NCBI RefSeq assembly: GCF_000600335.2
Contig: NZ_KK088572.1
Coordinates: forward strand, 1 to 53,148
DNA: 53,148 bases
Source: Rubellimicrobium mesophilum DSM 19309
GTDB taxonomy: Bacteria; Pseudomonadota; Alphaproteobacteria; Rhodobacterales; Rhodobacteraceae
Direction of reading: 5' to 3'
Both the position numbers and the translations under genes were made by a program. Positions 34,358 to 43,125 of the stretch are shown here, piece after piece. Positions within the stretch are counted from its first letter, which is position 1; the number at the start of each line of letters is the position of its first letter. The notes beneath the pieces were generated by a model. It saw only the letters and a program-made list of their open reading frames with translations, was not told the DNA's origin and ran no database searches.

Positions 34358-35662
34358 TCACTCCGCCGCGATCTTCCGCGCCGGGTTGTTCGGATGCGTC
34401 GTCCAGTTGGCGTAGTCGCCCACGACCATCCCCGTGCGCGGATCGACGGCGCCCTTGGGCAGCTCCACCATCGTGATGCAGCTCTCCACCGGGCACACGT
34501 CCACGCAGAGGTTGCAGGCCACGCACTCCTCGTCCTTCACGCTGAACACGCGCCCCGGCCCCATGGCGATCGCCTGATGGCTGGTGTCCTCGCAAGCCGC
34601 GAAGCAGCGCCCGCACTTGATGCAGAGGTCCTGGTCGATATGCGCCTTGGTGACGTAGTTGAGGTTCAGGTACTGCCAGTCCGTGACGTTCGGAATCGCC
34701 CGTCCGACGAGCTCGTCCACGCTCGTGAACCCCTTCTCGTCCATGTAGGCCGAGAGCCCCGCCGCCATCTCCTGCACGATCTTGAAGCCGTAGGTCATGG
34801 CCGCCGTGCAGACCTGCACCGTCCCCGCGCCCAGCGCCAGGAACTCCGCCGCGTCGCGCCAGGTGGTCACGCCCCCGATGCCGCTGATGGGCAGCCCCCG
34901 CGTCTCGGCGCTCCGGGCGATCTCGGCCACCATGTTGAGAGCGATGGGCTTCACCGCCGGCCCGCAATAGCCGCCATGCGTGCCCTTGCCGTCGATCATC
35001 GGCTCGGGGCTGAAGCTGTCCAGGTCCACGCTGGTGATCGAGTTGATCGTGTTGATGAGGCTGACCGCATCGGCCCCGCCCCGCTTCGCCGCCTCGGCGG
35101 GCTTTCGGACGTCGGTGATGTTGGGCGTGAGCTTCACGATGCAGGGCATCCGCGAATACTGCTTCACCCAGCGCGTGACCATCTCGATGTATTCGGGCAC
35201 CTGCCCGACGGCGGACCCCATGCCCCGCTCCGCCATCCCGTGCGGGCAGCCGAAGTTGAGCTCCACCCCGTCCGCGCCCGTGTCCTCGATGCGCGTCAGG
35301 ATGTCCTTCCACGACTCCTCGTCGCAGGGGACCATGAGCGAGATGACCAGCGCCCGGTCCGGATAGTCGCGCTTGACCGACTTGATCTCGCGCAGGTTCA
35401 CCTCGAGCGGCCGGTCGGTGATGAGCTCGATGTTGTTGATGCCCAGCACCCGGCGGTCGGCCCCGTAGACCACGCCGTAGCGCGGCCCGTTGACGTTGAC
35501 GACCGGCGGCCCCTCGGACCCCAGCGTCTTCCAGACCACCCCGCCCCAGCCCGCCTCGAAGGCGCGGCGGACGTTGTATTCCTTGTCCGTGGGCGGCGCC
35601 GAGGCGAGCCAGAAGGGGTTCGGGCTCTTGATGCCGATGAAGTTGGTCGCAAGGTTCGCCAT
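34358..35662 (-). CDS. preA: NAD-dependent dihydropyrimidine dehydrogenase, subunit PreA
   Basis: The 434-aa FMN subunit reduces uracil and thymine. The N-terminal TIM barrel resembles dihydroorotate dehydrogenase (FIGIKSPNPFWLASAPPT; GVELNFGCPHGMAERGMG; IVKLTPNITDV). The C-terminus carries two ferredoxin-type [4Fe-4S] motifs, CIKCGRCFAAC and CVACNLCVDVCP. Start ATG 35662, three bases after the preT stop, so the subunits are co-translated. No other pyrimidine-catabolism gene is visible in this window. Confidence 0.96.
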   Translation of the reverse strand: MANLATNFIGIKSPNPFWLASAPPTDKEYNVRRAFEAGWGGVVWKTLGSEGPPVVNVNGPRYGVVYGADRRVLGINNIELITDRPLEVNLREIKSVKRDYPDRALVISLMVPCDEESWKDILTRIEDTGADGVELNFGCPHGMAERGMGSAVGQVPEYIEMVTRWVKQYSRMPCIVKLTPNITDVRKPAEAAKRGGADAVSLINTINSITSVDLDSFSPEPMIDGKGTHGGYCGPAVKPIALNMVAEIARSAETRGLPISGIGGVTTWRDAAEFLALGAGTVQVCTAAMTYGFKIVQEMAAGLSAYMDEKGFTSVDELVGRAIPNVTDWQYLNLNYVTKAHIDQDLCIKCGRCFAACEDTSHQAIAMGPGRVFSVKDEECVACNLCVDVCPVESCITMVELPKGAVDPRTGMVVGDYANWTTHPNNPARKIAAE

Positions 35663-35665
35663 CGC

Positions 35666-36994
35666 TCAGGTCCTCCCCATCAGCGCCGCATGAATCGCCT
35701 CGGCCGCGTCGCGCCCCTGCGCGGCGGCCGTCACAGTCAGGTCCTGTCCGCCCGGCGAGCAGTCGCCGCCGATCCAGACCCCCGCCGGCAGGCTCCCCAG
35801 GTCGAGCTTTCCGCCCATAGCCGCGACCCCATCCGGCAGTGCCCCGAGCGTCTGCCCGATGGCCTTGAACACCATGTCGGCCTGCAGCCCGAAGCCGTCC
35901 TCGCGCAGCCGCAGGCCACCCTCGGGCGTGGCCTCGGTATAGGCGAAGGCGACCTCGCGCACGGCCCCGTTCCCGCGGAGCTCCACCGGAGCCGCCTCGT
36001 GGACGATCTTCACGCCCACGTGCTTCGCATGGTCCTGCTCGTAGTTCGAGGCGCTCATCTGCGCCTGGTCGCGGCGATAGACGATGGTGACGTTCTCCGC
36101 CCCCAGCGCCCTGGACTGCACCGCCGCGTCGATGGCCGTCATGCCGCCGCCGATCACCACCACGTTCCGCCCCATCGGCAGCACGCCCTTGTCCGGCGCC
36201 TGCCGCAGCGTCGCGATGAAGTCCACCGCGTCGTGCACCCCGCCCCGCTCCTCGCCCGGCACCCTGAGCCCGTTCACGCCCTGCAGCCCGATCCCGAGGA
36301 ACACCGCGCCGAAATCCTGCCGCAACTGCTCCAGCGTCATGTCGCGCCCGAGCTCCACGCCCATCCGCAGTTCGATCCCGCCGATCCGCAGCAGCCAGTC
36401 CACCTCGCCCTGCGCGAAGTCGTTCGGCACCTTGTAGGCCGCGATCCCGTATTCGTTGAGCCCGCCCGGCTTGGGCCGCTTGTCGAACACCACGACGTCG
36501 TGCCCATGCATCGCCAGCCGGTGCGCGCAGGCCAGCCCCGCCGGCCCGGCGCCCACCACCGCGACGCGCTTCCCGGTCGAGGGCGCGCGGCTGTAGGGAT
36601 GCGCGTTCCGTGCCATGCCGGCATCCGTCGCGTAGCGCTGGAGCCGCCCGATCTCCACGGGCTTGCCCTCCGCCGCCTCGCGCACGCAGGATCCCTCGCA
36701 AAGCTGCTCGGTCGGGCAGACCCGCGCGCAGGCGCCCCCGAAGATGTTCTGGTCCCAGATCGTCTTGGCCGCGACTTCGGGCTGTCCCGCCTGGATCTGC
36801 CGGATGAACAGGGGAATGTCGATCTCGGTCGGGCAGGCCGCGATGCAGGGCGCGTCGTAGCAGAAGTAGCAGCGGTCCGCCGCCACCCGCGCCTCGTGCG
36901 CGTCGAAGGGCAGTTGCGCGTCCGAGAAGTTGGCGGCGATCCGCTCCGGGTCGAGGCGGTGCGGGACGACGCCGGGCGTCTGCGGGCTGTTCAT
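35666..36994 (-). CDS. preT: NAD-dependent dihydropyrimidine dehydrogenase, subunit PreT
   Basis: The 442-aa partner transfers electrons from NAD(P)H to PreA. The N-terminal domain has Fe-S cysteines (CYFCYDAPCIAACP and CARVCPTEQLCEGSC), followed by an FAD site (VAVVGAGPAGLACAHRLA) and a nucleotide site (VVVIGGGMTAIDAAVQS). Length is typical of GltD-like oxidoreductases. It is the first gene of the preTA pair. A palindromic sequence about 55-70 bases upstream may be its operator. Confidence 0.95.
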   Translation of the reverse strand: MNSPQTPGVVPHRLDPERIAANFSDAQLPFDAHEARVAADRCYFCYDAPCIAACPTEIDIPLFIRQIQAGQPEVAAKTIWDQNIFGGACARVCPTEQLCEGSCVREAAEGKPVEIGRLQRYATDAGMARNAHPYSRAPSTGKRVAVVGAGPAGLACAHRLAMHGHDVVVFDKRPKPGGLNEYGIAAYKVPNDFAQGEVDWLLRIGGIELRMGVELGRDMTLEQLRQDFGAVFLGIGLQGVNGLRVPGEERGGVHDAVDFIATLRQAPDKGVLPMGRNVVVIGGGMTAIDAAVQSRALGAENVTIVYRRDQAQMSASNYEQDHAKHVGVKIVHEAAPVELRGNGAVREVAFAYTEATPEGGLRLREDGFGLQADMVFKAIGQTLGALPDGVAAMGGKLDLGSLPAGVWIGGDCSPGGQDLTVTAAAQGRDAAEAIHAALMGRT

Positions 36995-37047
36995 GCGGTC
37001 TCACCTCCCAAGGCGATGTTTTGCCGCAGCCTGCCACAGGCCCGAAA

Positions 37048-37065
37048 TTTTACCAAACGGAAAAA
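37048..37065. promoter_or_regulatory. Candidate operator upstream of preTA
   Basis: TTTTACC-AAAC-GGAAAAA is an inverted repeat with one mismatch in seven pairs, in an AT-rich patch between preT and the acyltransferase gene. TetR-type regulators control pyrimidine-catabolism genes in related bacteria, so this is a plausible site. No such regulator gene is in view. Confidence 0.4.
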
Positions 37066-37072
37066 AACGCCG

Positions 37073-38437
37073 TCAGCTCCCTGTCGCGAAGAGGTGAGCG
37101 ATGCTGCCCGCGTAATAGGCGAGCAGGTCCTCCGCTCCCTCGGCCCGGCGCAGCCGCCCACCCTCCGCGACGATGGCGCCCCTCTCCAGAAGAAGCCCCA
37201 GCGCGTCCTCCACGATCTTGATGGGCCCGCGCCCCGGCATGTCGGCGCCCCGCGCCTCCAGGACATCGAGGTCGGCGCGGATCGCGTCCTCCAGCGCCGG
37301 GGGCGCCCAAGCCCGCCCGTCCAGCAGATGCCGCGCCACCAGCGGGACGGGGAGCGCCGGCATGGCCCGGGCGATCCGGTCCATCAGCTCGCGGCCGAGC
37401 GCCTCGGTCGGCTGGTCCGGCGCCCCGGCGAGGAACTCGCGCAGCGACAGCGGCGGCCCCAGCACCACCTTGGCCGTCCCGAGGCCCCGGAACCGCATCG
37501 TCACCCGCTCAGCAAGGTGGCGTCCGAGGCCCCCCAGCACCTCGCCCAGGGGGGGACGGAAGCGGCGCTCGCCCGTGACGCGGGCGCGGATCAGGAAGCG
37601 GTCCTCCAGCACCCGGTCGTAGTTCAGCGCCACCGGCACGAAGACGACGTCCCGCGTCCACTCCGGCGCCCCCTCCACGATGTAGCTCAGAAGCCCCAGC
37701 CTCGGCGCCCCGAGCCGCCCGTCGAGGCTCAGCCGCCCTTCCGGAAAGATCGCCTGCGTGACGCCCGCCGCCGTCGCCATCTGCACGTAGCGCTGCAGCA
37801 CCCGCCGGTAGAGCGCCGAATGGTTCCGCCGCCGGATGAAGAAGGCCCCCATCATCCGGATCACGCCCGAGAGCGGCCAGACCCGCGCCCATTCCCCCAC
37901 CGCGTAGCTCAGCGCCGCCGACGCGGACACGAGCCAGGTCACCAGCACGTAGTCCATGTTCGACCGGTGGTTCATCACGAAGACCACCGCCGCGTCGGGC
38001 GGCAGCCGGTCCAGCTCCGCCATGTCGATCTGCGGCAGCCTTATGCGGTAGAGCGACCGCGACAGCCACCGCGCCAATCGCGCGCCCCATCCGAAATAGA
38101 GCGTGGCGGAAAACGCCGGCACGATCTCCCGCGCGTAGTCCCGCGCCCTCTCGAAGGCGACGTTCTCGGGGATGCCCTCGGCACGGGCCTCCTCGGCGAC
38201 GGCGCGGGTCACGGCGGGGTCGTAGATCAGCCGCTGGATCATGTCGTAGCGCCGCGCGAGCTTGAAGGGCTCGATCGGCCGCGCGAGGCGGGTGTTCAGC
38301 CGCGCGACCGCCCGCTCCATCCGCCGCCGGAAGAACCAGCGGACCGAGGGGAACAGGAAATGCGACGCGAAGGTCACCCCCGCGAAGAGCAGGATCAGGA
38401 TCAGCAGCCAAAGCGGAATGGCGATGGTCCGGGTCAT
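37073..38437 (-). CDS. PlsB-like glycerol-phosphate acyltransferase
   Basis: A 454-aa membrane acyltransferase. A single N-terminal helix (residues 6-30) is followed by the PlsC/PlsB catalytic box NHRSNMD at 156-162, then FFIRRRN, FPEGRLSLDGR and VPVALNYDRV, the four acyltransferase blocks. It resembles PlsB more than the shorter PlsC, with an extra C-terminal domain of about 120 residues. Start ATG 38437 gives a sensible membrane anchor; the upstream frame is Cys/Ser/Arg-rich and looks non-coding. It probably acylates glycerol 3-phosphate or a lysophosphatidic acid. Confidence 0.88.
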   Translation of the reverse strand: MTRTIAIPLWLLILILLFAGVTFASHFLFPSVRWFFRRRMERAVARLNTRLARPIEPFKLARRYDMIQRLIYDPAVTRAVAEEARAEGIPENVAFERARDYAREIVPAFSATLYFGWGARLARWLSRSLYRIRLPQIDMAELDRLPPDAAVVFVMNHRSNMDYVLVTWLVSASAALSYAVGEWARVWPLSGVIRMMGAFFIRRRNHSALYRRVLQRYVQMATAAGVTQAIFPEGRLSLDGRLGAPRLGLLSYIVEGAPEWTRDVVFVPVALNYDRVLEDRFLIRARVTGERRFRPPLGEVLGGLGRHLAERVTMRFRGLGTAKVVLGPPLSLREFLAGAPDQPTEALGRELMDRIARAMPALPVPLVARHLLDGRAWAPPALEDAIRADLDVLEARGADMPGRGPIKIVEDALGLLLERGAIVAEGGRLRRAEGAEDLLAYYAGSIAHLFATGS

Positions 38438-38559
38438 GGATCCGAGCCATGACAGGGAAGAGCGGCAGGAACAATCCCGGCCATGCGAGCCCCGAATGAC
38501 GCGGGGCGAGCGGCAAGCGGAGAATGCGCGGAATTTCACCGAACCTCACTTTCGTGAGA

Positions 38560-38597
38560 TTGAAATCCCCGTGGCAAACGCTATTAGGAGATATAAT
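38560..38597 (+). promoter_or_regulatory. Candidate promoter of the H-NS-like gene
   Basis: TTGAAA (38560-38565) and TATTAG (38582-38587) are 16 bases apart, and a perfect TATAAT follows at 38592-38597. The region is the most AT-rich stretch near this gene. A short palindrome, CTCAC-TTTC-GTGAG, lies just upstream. Confidence 0.5.
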
Positions 38598-38649
38598 CGG
38601 TTGGGTGATAGCCGTGCCGTGTGCAATAAGAACCATCGAGGGATGAACG

Positions 38650-38994
38650 ATGACCGAATACGAGAGCATGTCGCGGAAGGAGTTGATGACTCTCCGCGCG
38701 AATATCGACAAGGCAATCGCCGCAGTCGGGGATCGCGACCGCCGCAATGCCCTGAAGGCCGCCGAAGAGGCCGTACGTGAGCACGGGTTCACCCTGGCCG
38801 AGCTCACCCCCTTCGTCGCCCAGGTTCCCGGCCGGGGCCGTCGCCGGGGGGCCGCCGAAGGGGCCGCCAATGCCCCGCGCTACCGCAACCCCGAGAACCC
38901 CGAGCAGACCTGGTCCGGCCGTGGGCGTCGCCCTCGCTGGGTCCACGAGGCCGAGGCGGCGGGACGCTCGCTCGACGACCTCCGCATCGCCTGA
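38650..38994 (+). CDS. H-NS-family DNA-binding protein (HvrA-like)
   Basis: A 114-aa nucleoid-associated protein. The N-terminal 45 residues form a helical dimerisation region (MSRKELMTLRANIDKAIAAV). The C-terminal domain has the H-NS signature YRNPENPEQTWSGRGRRPRW near residue 78, preceded by a GRGRRRG linker that contacts the minor groove. HvrA proteins of Rhodobacter modulate photosynthesis and nitrogen genes; here the target genes are unknown. It stands alone, with a promoter upstream and a perfect hairpin 12 bases after its stop. Confidence 0.93.
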   Translation: MTEYESMSRKELMTLRANIDKAIAAVGDRDRRNALKAAEEAVREHGFTLAELTPFVAQVPGRGRRRGAAEGAANAPRYRNPENPEQTWSGRGRRPRWVHEAEAAGRSLDDLRIA

Positions 38995-39005
38995 GGCCGC
39001 AAGGG

Positions 39006-39025
39006 GCGCCTGCCGTCGCAGGCGC
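39006..39025 (+). terminator. Hairpin after the H-NS-like gene
   Basis: GCGCCTGC-CGTC-GCAGGCGC is a perfect 8-base stem 12 bases past the stop codon. There is no T tract, so it is a possible terminator or a 3' stabilising stem. Confidence 0.5.
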
Positions 39026-39643
39026 ACCACCGGATCGTGGCAGGCGCGGGCCGGGACGATGTCGCCGGCCTGCGTCGCGCCGCGAACGGATTTACCCGCC
39101 GTCGTTCCCGACGGCGCCGCGCCGCACGCCAGGACCAGGAGCTTGGCGCGGCGACCCGTTCATTTGCGCCCGTGCTTCGCTCATGACCGGTGCCGTGGTT
39201 CCAGGATCGTTCGTCGCACCCGGGAAAACGCCGGTGCCGCGAACGTGACAACTTGCGATCCCTTCCTTGTCGCCCGGCTAATCAAGAGGACGGCAATCGC
39301 GATTGCCGGTCCGGGGCGGTGCCTCGTGGCCGCTCTTCGCTCCGGCTCCCAGGAAATCGCAATATTCGCGACGCTTATCGAAGGGGCGGATCTCAGGTCG
39401 CGTGAATAGCCCATCGCGACGCCGATCTCCCCGGGTGATTGCGCGAGATGCAGGACGAACCGGAACGGGCCCAGGGACTCCCGGAACGGTGATCGCATTC
39501 GGTTTCCCGACCGCCCCGAGGCCGGCGCGACCTCGGCTCGCGCGAATCCCTCCCCGCGCCGAATCGGGACCCGCCCGCCACGTTTGACTTCCCTCCCGCC
39601 CCGGGGCCACATGCGCCGGAGCAGTCCAAGGGGAATGAACGGC
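39026..39643. other. Gene-free stretch between H-NS-like gene and deoD
   Basis: About 620 bases of lower GC than average. Open frames here have no family resemblance or good ribosome sites. It contains a perfect 18-base palindrome (CGGCAATCG plus its mirror, 39291-39308). A TTGACT at 39584-39589 may be the -35 element of deoD. I see no RNA gene. Confidence 0.4.
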
Positions 39644-40354
39644 ATGACCACCCATATCGGCGCGGCGCCCGGCGAGATCGCGGAGACGGTGCTCCTCCCC
39701 GGCGACCCCCTCCGCGCCCAGTGGGCGGCCGAGACCTTCCTCGACGGCGCCACCTGCGTGAACCGCGTGCGGGGGATGCTGGGCTTCACCGGCACCTGGC
39801 GGGGCCACCGCGTCACGATCCACGGCTCGGGCATGGGGATGCCGTCGCTGTCCATCTACGTGAACGAGCTCATCCGCGACTACGGGGCCCGGACCCTGAT
39901 CCGCGTGGGCTCGGCCGGAGGCCTCCAGCCCCACACTGGCCTGCGCGACGTGATCCTCGCCCAGGCGGCCTCCTCCGTCTCCACCCCCTCCTCCGCCCTC
40001 CTGCGCGAGCTGAACCTGGCCCCCGTCGCCGACTGGGGCCTCCTCTCGGCCGCCCACCGCGCGGCGGAAGGCAGGGGCACGCGCAGCCATGTCGGCGTGA
40101 TCCATTCCTCCGACACCTTCTACAGCGAGAGGGACGACCACACCGAGCAGCTCATCCGCCACGGCGTCCTCGGCATCGAGATGGAGGCGGCCGAGCTCTA
40201 CCTGCTGGCCGCCCGCCACAAGGTCCGCGCCCTCGCGGTCCTCACGGTCAGCGACCATGTCGTCACCCACGAGGCGCTTCCCTCGGATCAGCGCGAGAGG
40301 AGCTTCGCCGACATGATCGAGATCGCCCTCGAGGCGGCCTTCGCGGCTCCCTGA
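39644..40354 (+). CDS. deoD: Purine-nucleoside phosphorylase, DeoD type
   Basis: A 236-aa hexameric-type PNP that phosphorolyses purine nucleosides. Visible are [17 protein letters not shown] (phosphate-binding), [25 protein letters not shown], and the nucleoside-binding [13 protein letters not shown] and [15 protein letters not shown] is nine bases before ATG 39644, whereas an in-frame ATG at 39635 sits directly on that site, so I chose 39644. Confidence 0.95.
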   Translation: MTTHIGAAPGEIAETVLLPGDPLRAQWAAETFLDGATCVNRVRGMLGFTGTWRGHRVTIHGSGMGMPSLSIYVNELIRDYGARTLIRVGSAGGLQPHTGLRDVILAQAASSVSTPSSALLRELNLAPVADWGLLSAAHRAAEGRGTRSHVGVIHSSDTFYSERDDHTEQLIRHGVLGIEMEAAELYLLAARHKVRALAVLTVSDHVVTHEALPSDQRERSFADMIEIALEAAFAAP

Positions 40355-40395
40355 CGCGATCGGATCGACGCGGGTCGCGACGGCCGGAGCAAAGG

Positions 40396-40409
40396 TTGAT
40401 CTTCATCAA
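40396..40409 (+). promoter_or_regulatory. FNR-family box (TTGAT-N4-ATCAA)
   Basis: TTGAT-CTTC-ATCAA is an exact match to the FNR/FnrL consensus. Its centre (40402.5) lies 61.5 bases before the start codon of the DUF6455 gene. If activation is of the usual -41.5 type, transcription would start near 40444. Confidence 0.75.
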
Positions 40410-40463
40410 ACAGCCCTGTCCCTCGGGGGTCTAGTTCTCCCTCATCCTCAGGAGGACGCCCCC

Positions 40464-40817
40464 ATGACCCTTTCCGAACGCCTCGACGCCTGGCGCGAGC
40501 GGCGCGAGCTCAGGCGCGAGTTCGCCCGCGTCACCTCGGACGAGATCGACGACTACGGCCTGAGCTACGGCGAGTTCCGCGCCTTGGCTCTCATGCCCAC
40601 CGAGCAGTTGGCCCGCATGGACGAGATGGCGCGCATCAACGGCCTCGACCCCGCCCGGCTCGACCGCGACCGCGCGCTCCGCATCGCCGCCGCGCTCACC
40701 TGCACCCGTTGCCGCGAGCAGGGCCGCTGCCGCGAGGCCCTCGATGGCGGCGCCCTGGCCCCCGAGACCGGGTTCTGCCCGAACGTCGAGACCTACCGGA
40801 TGCTCGCGGCCGAGTGA
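40464..40817 (+). CDS. DUF6455 family protein
   Basis: A 117-aa soluble protein. The N-terminal half is helical and charged (LDAWRERRELRREFARV). The C-terminal half holds Cys residues in CTRCREQGRC and GFCPNVE, a pattern I associate with DUF6455 proteins of Rhodobacterales and which could bind zinc or an Fe-S cluster. AGGAGG precedes the ATG. The exact FNR box upstream suggests induction at low oxygen. Confidence 0.8.
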   Translation: MTLSERLDAWRERRELRREFARVTSDEIDDYGLSYGEFRALALMPTEQLARMDEMARINGLDPARLDRDRALRIAAALTCTRCREQGRCREALDGGALAPETGFCPNVETYRMLAAE

Positions 40818-40829
40818 GCCCCGGGGCGG

Positions 40830-41669
40830 TCAATCCCCCTGGCGTGCGCGGAGCCGGCCCAGCACGTCCGGGTCGGCGATCCATCCCTCCGACAGGTCCA
40901 GCCCGGCGATCCTCTCCGGCTCTTCCTCCATGAGCCGGTGGGCCCAGGCCGCCTGCACCGCGCAGAGCAGTGCGTCGAGCGGGTCCCCCGTCGGATCGTC
41001 GGCGAGCCATCCCGGCGCCTCGACCCGCAGGCCGAAGCGCCGCTGGCCCTCCGCGCCCGTCAGGCATCCGAGCAACTCCCGCCGCGCGGCCGCCCGCTCG
41101 GGCGTCTGCCTGGCCTTCACGTCGCTCTTGTAGGGCACCCGCCCGATCAGCGCCCGCGCCGCGACGCCCGGATAGGCCTCCAGCGCCACCCGGCTCCGGT
41201 CGCCCTCCGCGAGCCCCGGGATATGCACCCCCGCCCGGCGCAGGCGGGGCACGGCCTCGAACTGCATCAGCGCCACCGGCACGCCGTAGAGCTTCTGCGG
41301 GCTCACGGCCCCCGTCCCGACCTCGTAGCCCCGGGCGTGCTCGCGGTCCCCTGGCGCGCGCCCGGCCTTGTAGCCCTCCAGCGCCGCCCGGAACCCGGCC
41401 CGCGTGAGACCTCCCAGGCGGTCCGCGAAGGCCGGCCAGTCGCGCGGCCAGCCGATGTTGTCGAGGAAGCGGCGCGACTGCGTGAAGGGCAGGTCGAAGC
41501 CCGCCACCCAGGGTCCGGGGGTCGCCAGGAACGCCTCGAAGCCCGGCAGCGAGGCGATCCCCTCCAGCCCCTCGAAGCTCAGACGGCCGCCGTCCAGCCG
41601 GCACTCCGCAACGCGGATGGGCTTCCTCCGGCTCGGTGCGCTGGTGAAGTCGATGCCGTGGACCCGCAC
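40830..41669 (-). CDS. DUF429 family protein
   Basis: A 279-aa protein beginning (M)RVHGIDFTSAPSRRKPI, with WVAGFDLPFTQSRRF, VALEAYPGVAARALIGR and DDPTGDPLDALLCAVQAAWA, which together match DUF429 (an RNase H-like fold of unknown role with conserved Asp residues). The start codon is GTG. It lies seven bases after sdhB on the same strand, so it is likely the last gene of the sdh operon, and it converges on the DUF6455 gene. Confidence 0.82.
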   Translation of the reverse strand: MRVHGIDFTSAPSRRKPIRVAECRLDGGRLSFEGLEGIASLPGFEAFLATPGPWVAGFDLPFTQSRRFLDNIGWPRDWPAFADRLGGLTRAGFRAALEGYKAGRAPGDREHARGYEVGTGAVSPQKLYGVPVALMQFEAVPRLRRAGVHIPGLAEGDRSRVALEAYPGVAARALIGRVPYKSDVKARQTPERAAARRELLGCLTGAEGQRRFGLRVEAPGWLADDPTGDPLDALLCAVQAAWAHRLMEEEPERIAGLDLSEGWIADPDVLGRLRARQGD

Positions 41670-41676
41670 CGCCGGG

Positions 41677-42455
41677 TCAGACGATCCGCTCCAGCATCAG
41701 CCGCCGGATATCCATGATCGCCTTGGCCGGGTTCAGCCCCTTGGGGCAGGTCTTGGCGCAGTTCATGATCGTGTGGCAGCGGTAGAGCTTGAACGGGTCC
41801 TCGAGGTCGTCGAGCCTCTCGCCCGTCGCCTCGTCGCGGCTGTCCACGATCCAGCGGTAGGCGTGCAGCAGCGCCGCCGGCCCCAGGTAGCGGTCGCCGT
41901 TCCACCAGTAGCTCGGGCAGGCGGTCGAGCAGCAGGCGCAGAGGATGCACTCGTAGAGCCCGTCGAGCTTGCGGCGGTCGTCGATCGACTGCCGCCACTC
42001 CTTCTCGGGCGGGCTGGTCTCGGTCTCCAGCCACGGCTTCACGCTCGCATGCTGGGCGAAGAAGTGCGACAGGTCCGGGATCAGGTCCCTGATGACCGGC
42101 ATGTGCGGCAGCGGGTAGATGCGGACGTCGCCCTTCACCTCGTCGATGCCGGTGATGCAGGCCAGACCGTTCGCCCCGTCGATGTTCATCGAGCAGGAGC
42201 CGCAGATCCCCTCGCGGCAGGAGCGGCGGAAGGCCAGCGTCGGGTCGATCCGGTCCTTGATGTGGATGAGGGCGTCCAGGATCATCGGCCCGCAGTTGTC
42301 GAGGTCGACGAAGTAGGTGTCGACGCGCGGGTTCCCCCGTCCTCCGGGCTCCAGCGGTAGATGCGGAAGGTCTTGAGGTTGGTCGCCCCTTCGGGCTTGG
42401 GCCAGGTCTTGCCGACGCTCATGCGGCTGTTCTTGGGCAGGCGAAGCTGGACCAT
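41677..42455 (-). pseudogene. sdhB: Succinate dehydrogenase iron-sulfur subunit (frameshifted as read)
   Basis: SdhB carries the [2Fe-2S], [4Fe-4S] and [3Fe-4S] clusters. All ligands are visible: CREGICGSC, then [12 protein letters not shown] and [17 protein letters not shown]. The N-terminus [20 protein letters not shown] through [12 protein letters not shown] (start ATG 42455) is in a different frame from [17 protein letters not shown] onward. One G added to a five-base run (plus-strand C at 42334-42338) restores the frame and gives 259 aa. The gene is otherwise perfect, so a sequencing deletion is the likely cause. Confidence 0.9.
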
Positions 42456-42520
42456 CTCTCGGGTTCCTCAAGGTCGCGGAGGGGGCCGGGCGGCGGTCCG
42501 CCCGGCGCCGGGGTGGGCTC

Positions 42521-42817
42521 TTACTGCTGGGCCAGGGTGGCCTTGATGCAGTCGATCGTCGCGGGCCGCGCCAGCACCGCGTTGACGACCGGCGCGATCT
42601 CGGCCGACGGCCCGGCGGCGGCGGCGAGCTGCGCCTTCTCCTCGGGCTGGGCCGAGGCGACGATGCAGGCGGTCACGACCTGCGCGTGGTAGCCCTGGAC
42701 CTGCTCCTGGATCATGGGCAGCACCACGGCATTGGCGCGCGCGTCCTCCTCGGAGGTCTGGGCCAGGACGGGCGCGGCCAGCAGGCCGAGCGCCAGGGTC
42801 AGGATGGCTGTCTTCAC
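42521..42817 (-). CDS. Small exported hypothetical protein in sdh operon
   Basis: A 98-aa protein with a signal peptide ([19 protein letters not shown]) starting at GTG 42817, which has AGGGAGAG upstream. The mature part has two Cys ([19 protein letters not shown]) that may pair. It sits between the lipoprotein gene and sdhB; a hypothetical gene between sdhA and sdhB is usual in Rhodobacterales. Function unknown. Confidence 0.75.
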   Translation of the reverse strand: MKTAILTLALGLLAAPVLAQTSEEDARANAVVLPMIQEQVQGYHAQVVTACIVASAQPEEKAQLAAAAGPSAEIAPVVNAVLARPATIDCIKATLAQQ

Positions 42818-42831
42818 GGGGTCTCTCCCTG

Positions 42832-43125
42832 TCACGAAAGGCGGGGCGGCCGGATCGGCAGCGCGCCGGTCTTCTGGATGACGCAGTCGTTGTAGACCTG
42901 CACGGGGTCGCGCCCCGCCAGGTAGTCGCCGGTGATCCCGATCGCGGTCCCGACGAAGGGGCCCTCGTCCGAGCTCGCGCCGATGGTGACCGAACCGGTC
43001 GGCCCCTGCGCGCCCCGGGCGCGCTGCTCGCACTGGAGCGCCGCGCGCTCGGGATCGACGGGAACGGGCTCGCAGGCGGCCAGCAGCGTGGCGCCGGCGG
43101 CCAGCGGCAGGAGGATTCGAAGCAT
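42832..43125 (-). CDS. Small lipoprotein in sdh operon
   Basis: A 97-aa protein with a lipobox LLAAC at residues 14-18, so it is probably lipid-anchored in the cell envelope. The mature part has QCEQRARGAQGPTGSVTIG and YNDCVIQKTGALP. Its ATG shares a base with the sdhA stop codon, showing tight coupling. Family unknown to me; similar short proteins occur in this operon position. Confidence 0.8.
   Translation of the reverse strand: MLRILLPLAAGATLLAACEPVPVDPERAALQCEQRARGAQGPTGSVTIGASSDEGPFVGTAIGITGDYLAGRDPVQVYNDCVIQKTGALPIRPPRLS

Noticed and set aside
34085..38452. A 1455-codon open frame on the plus strand across preA, preT and the acyltransferase gene
   Set aside because: It is antisense to three well-supported genes and has the His/Arg/Pro-rich composition of a GC-rich shadow frame. 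Only its first codons (ATG 34268 with AGGAGAG) lie outside them, which is not enough to call a gene.
38777..39409. Open frame running from within the H-NS-like gene into the gene-free stretch
   Set aside because: It overlaps a real gene in another frame, has no ribosome site and reads as Arg/Ser/Pro-rich low complexity.
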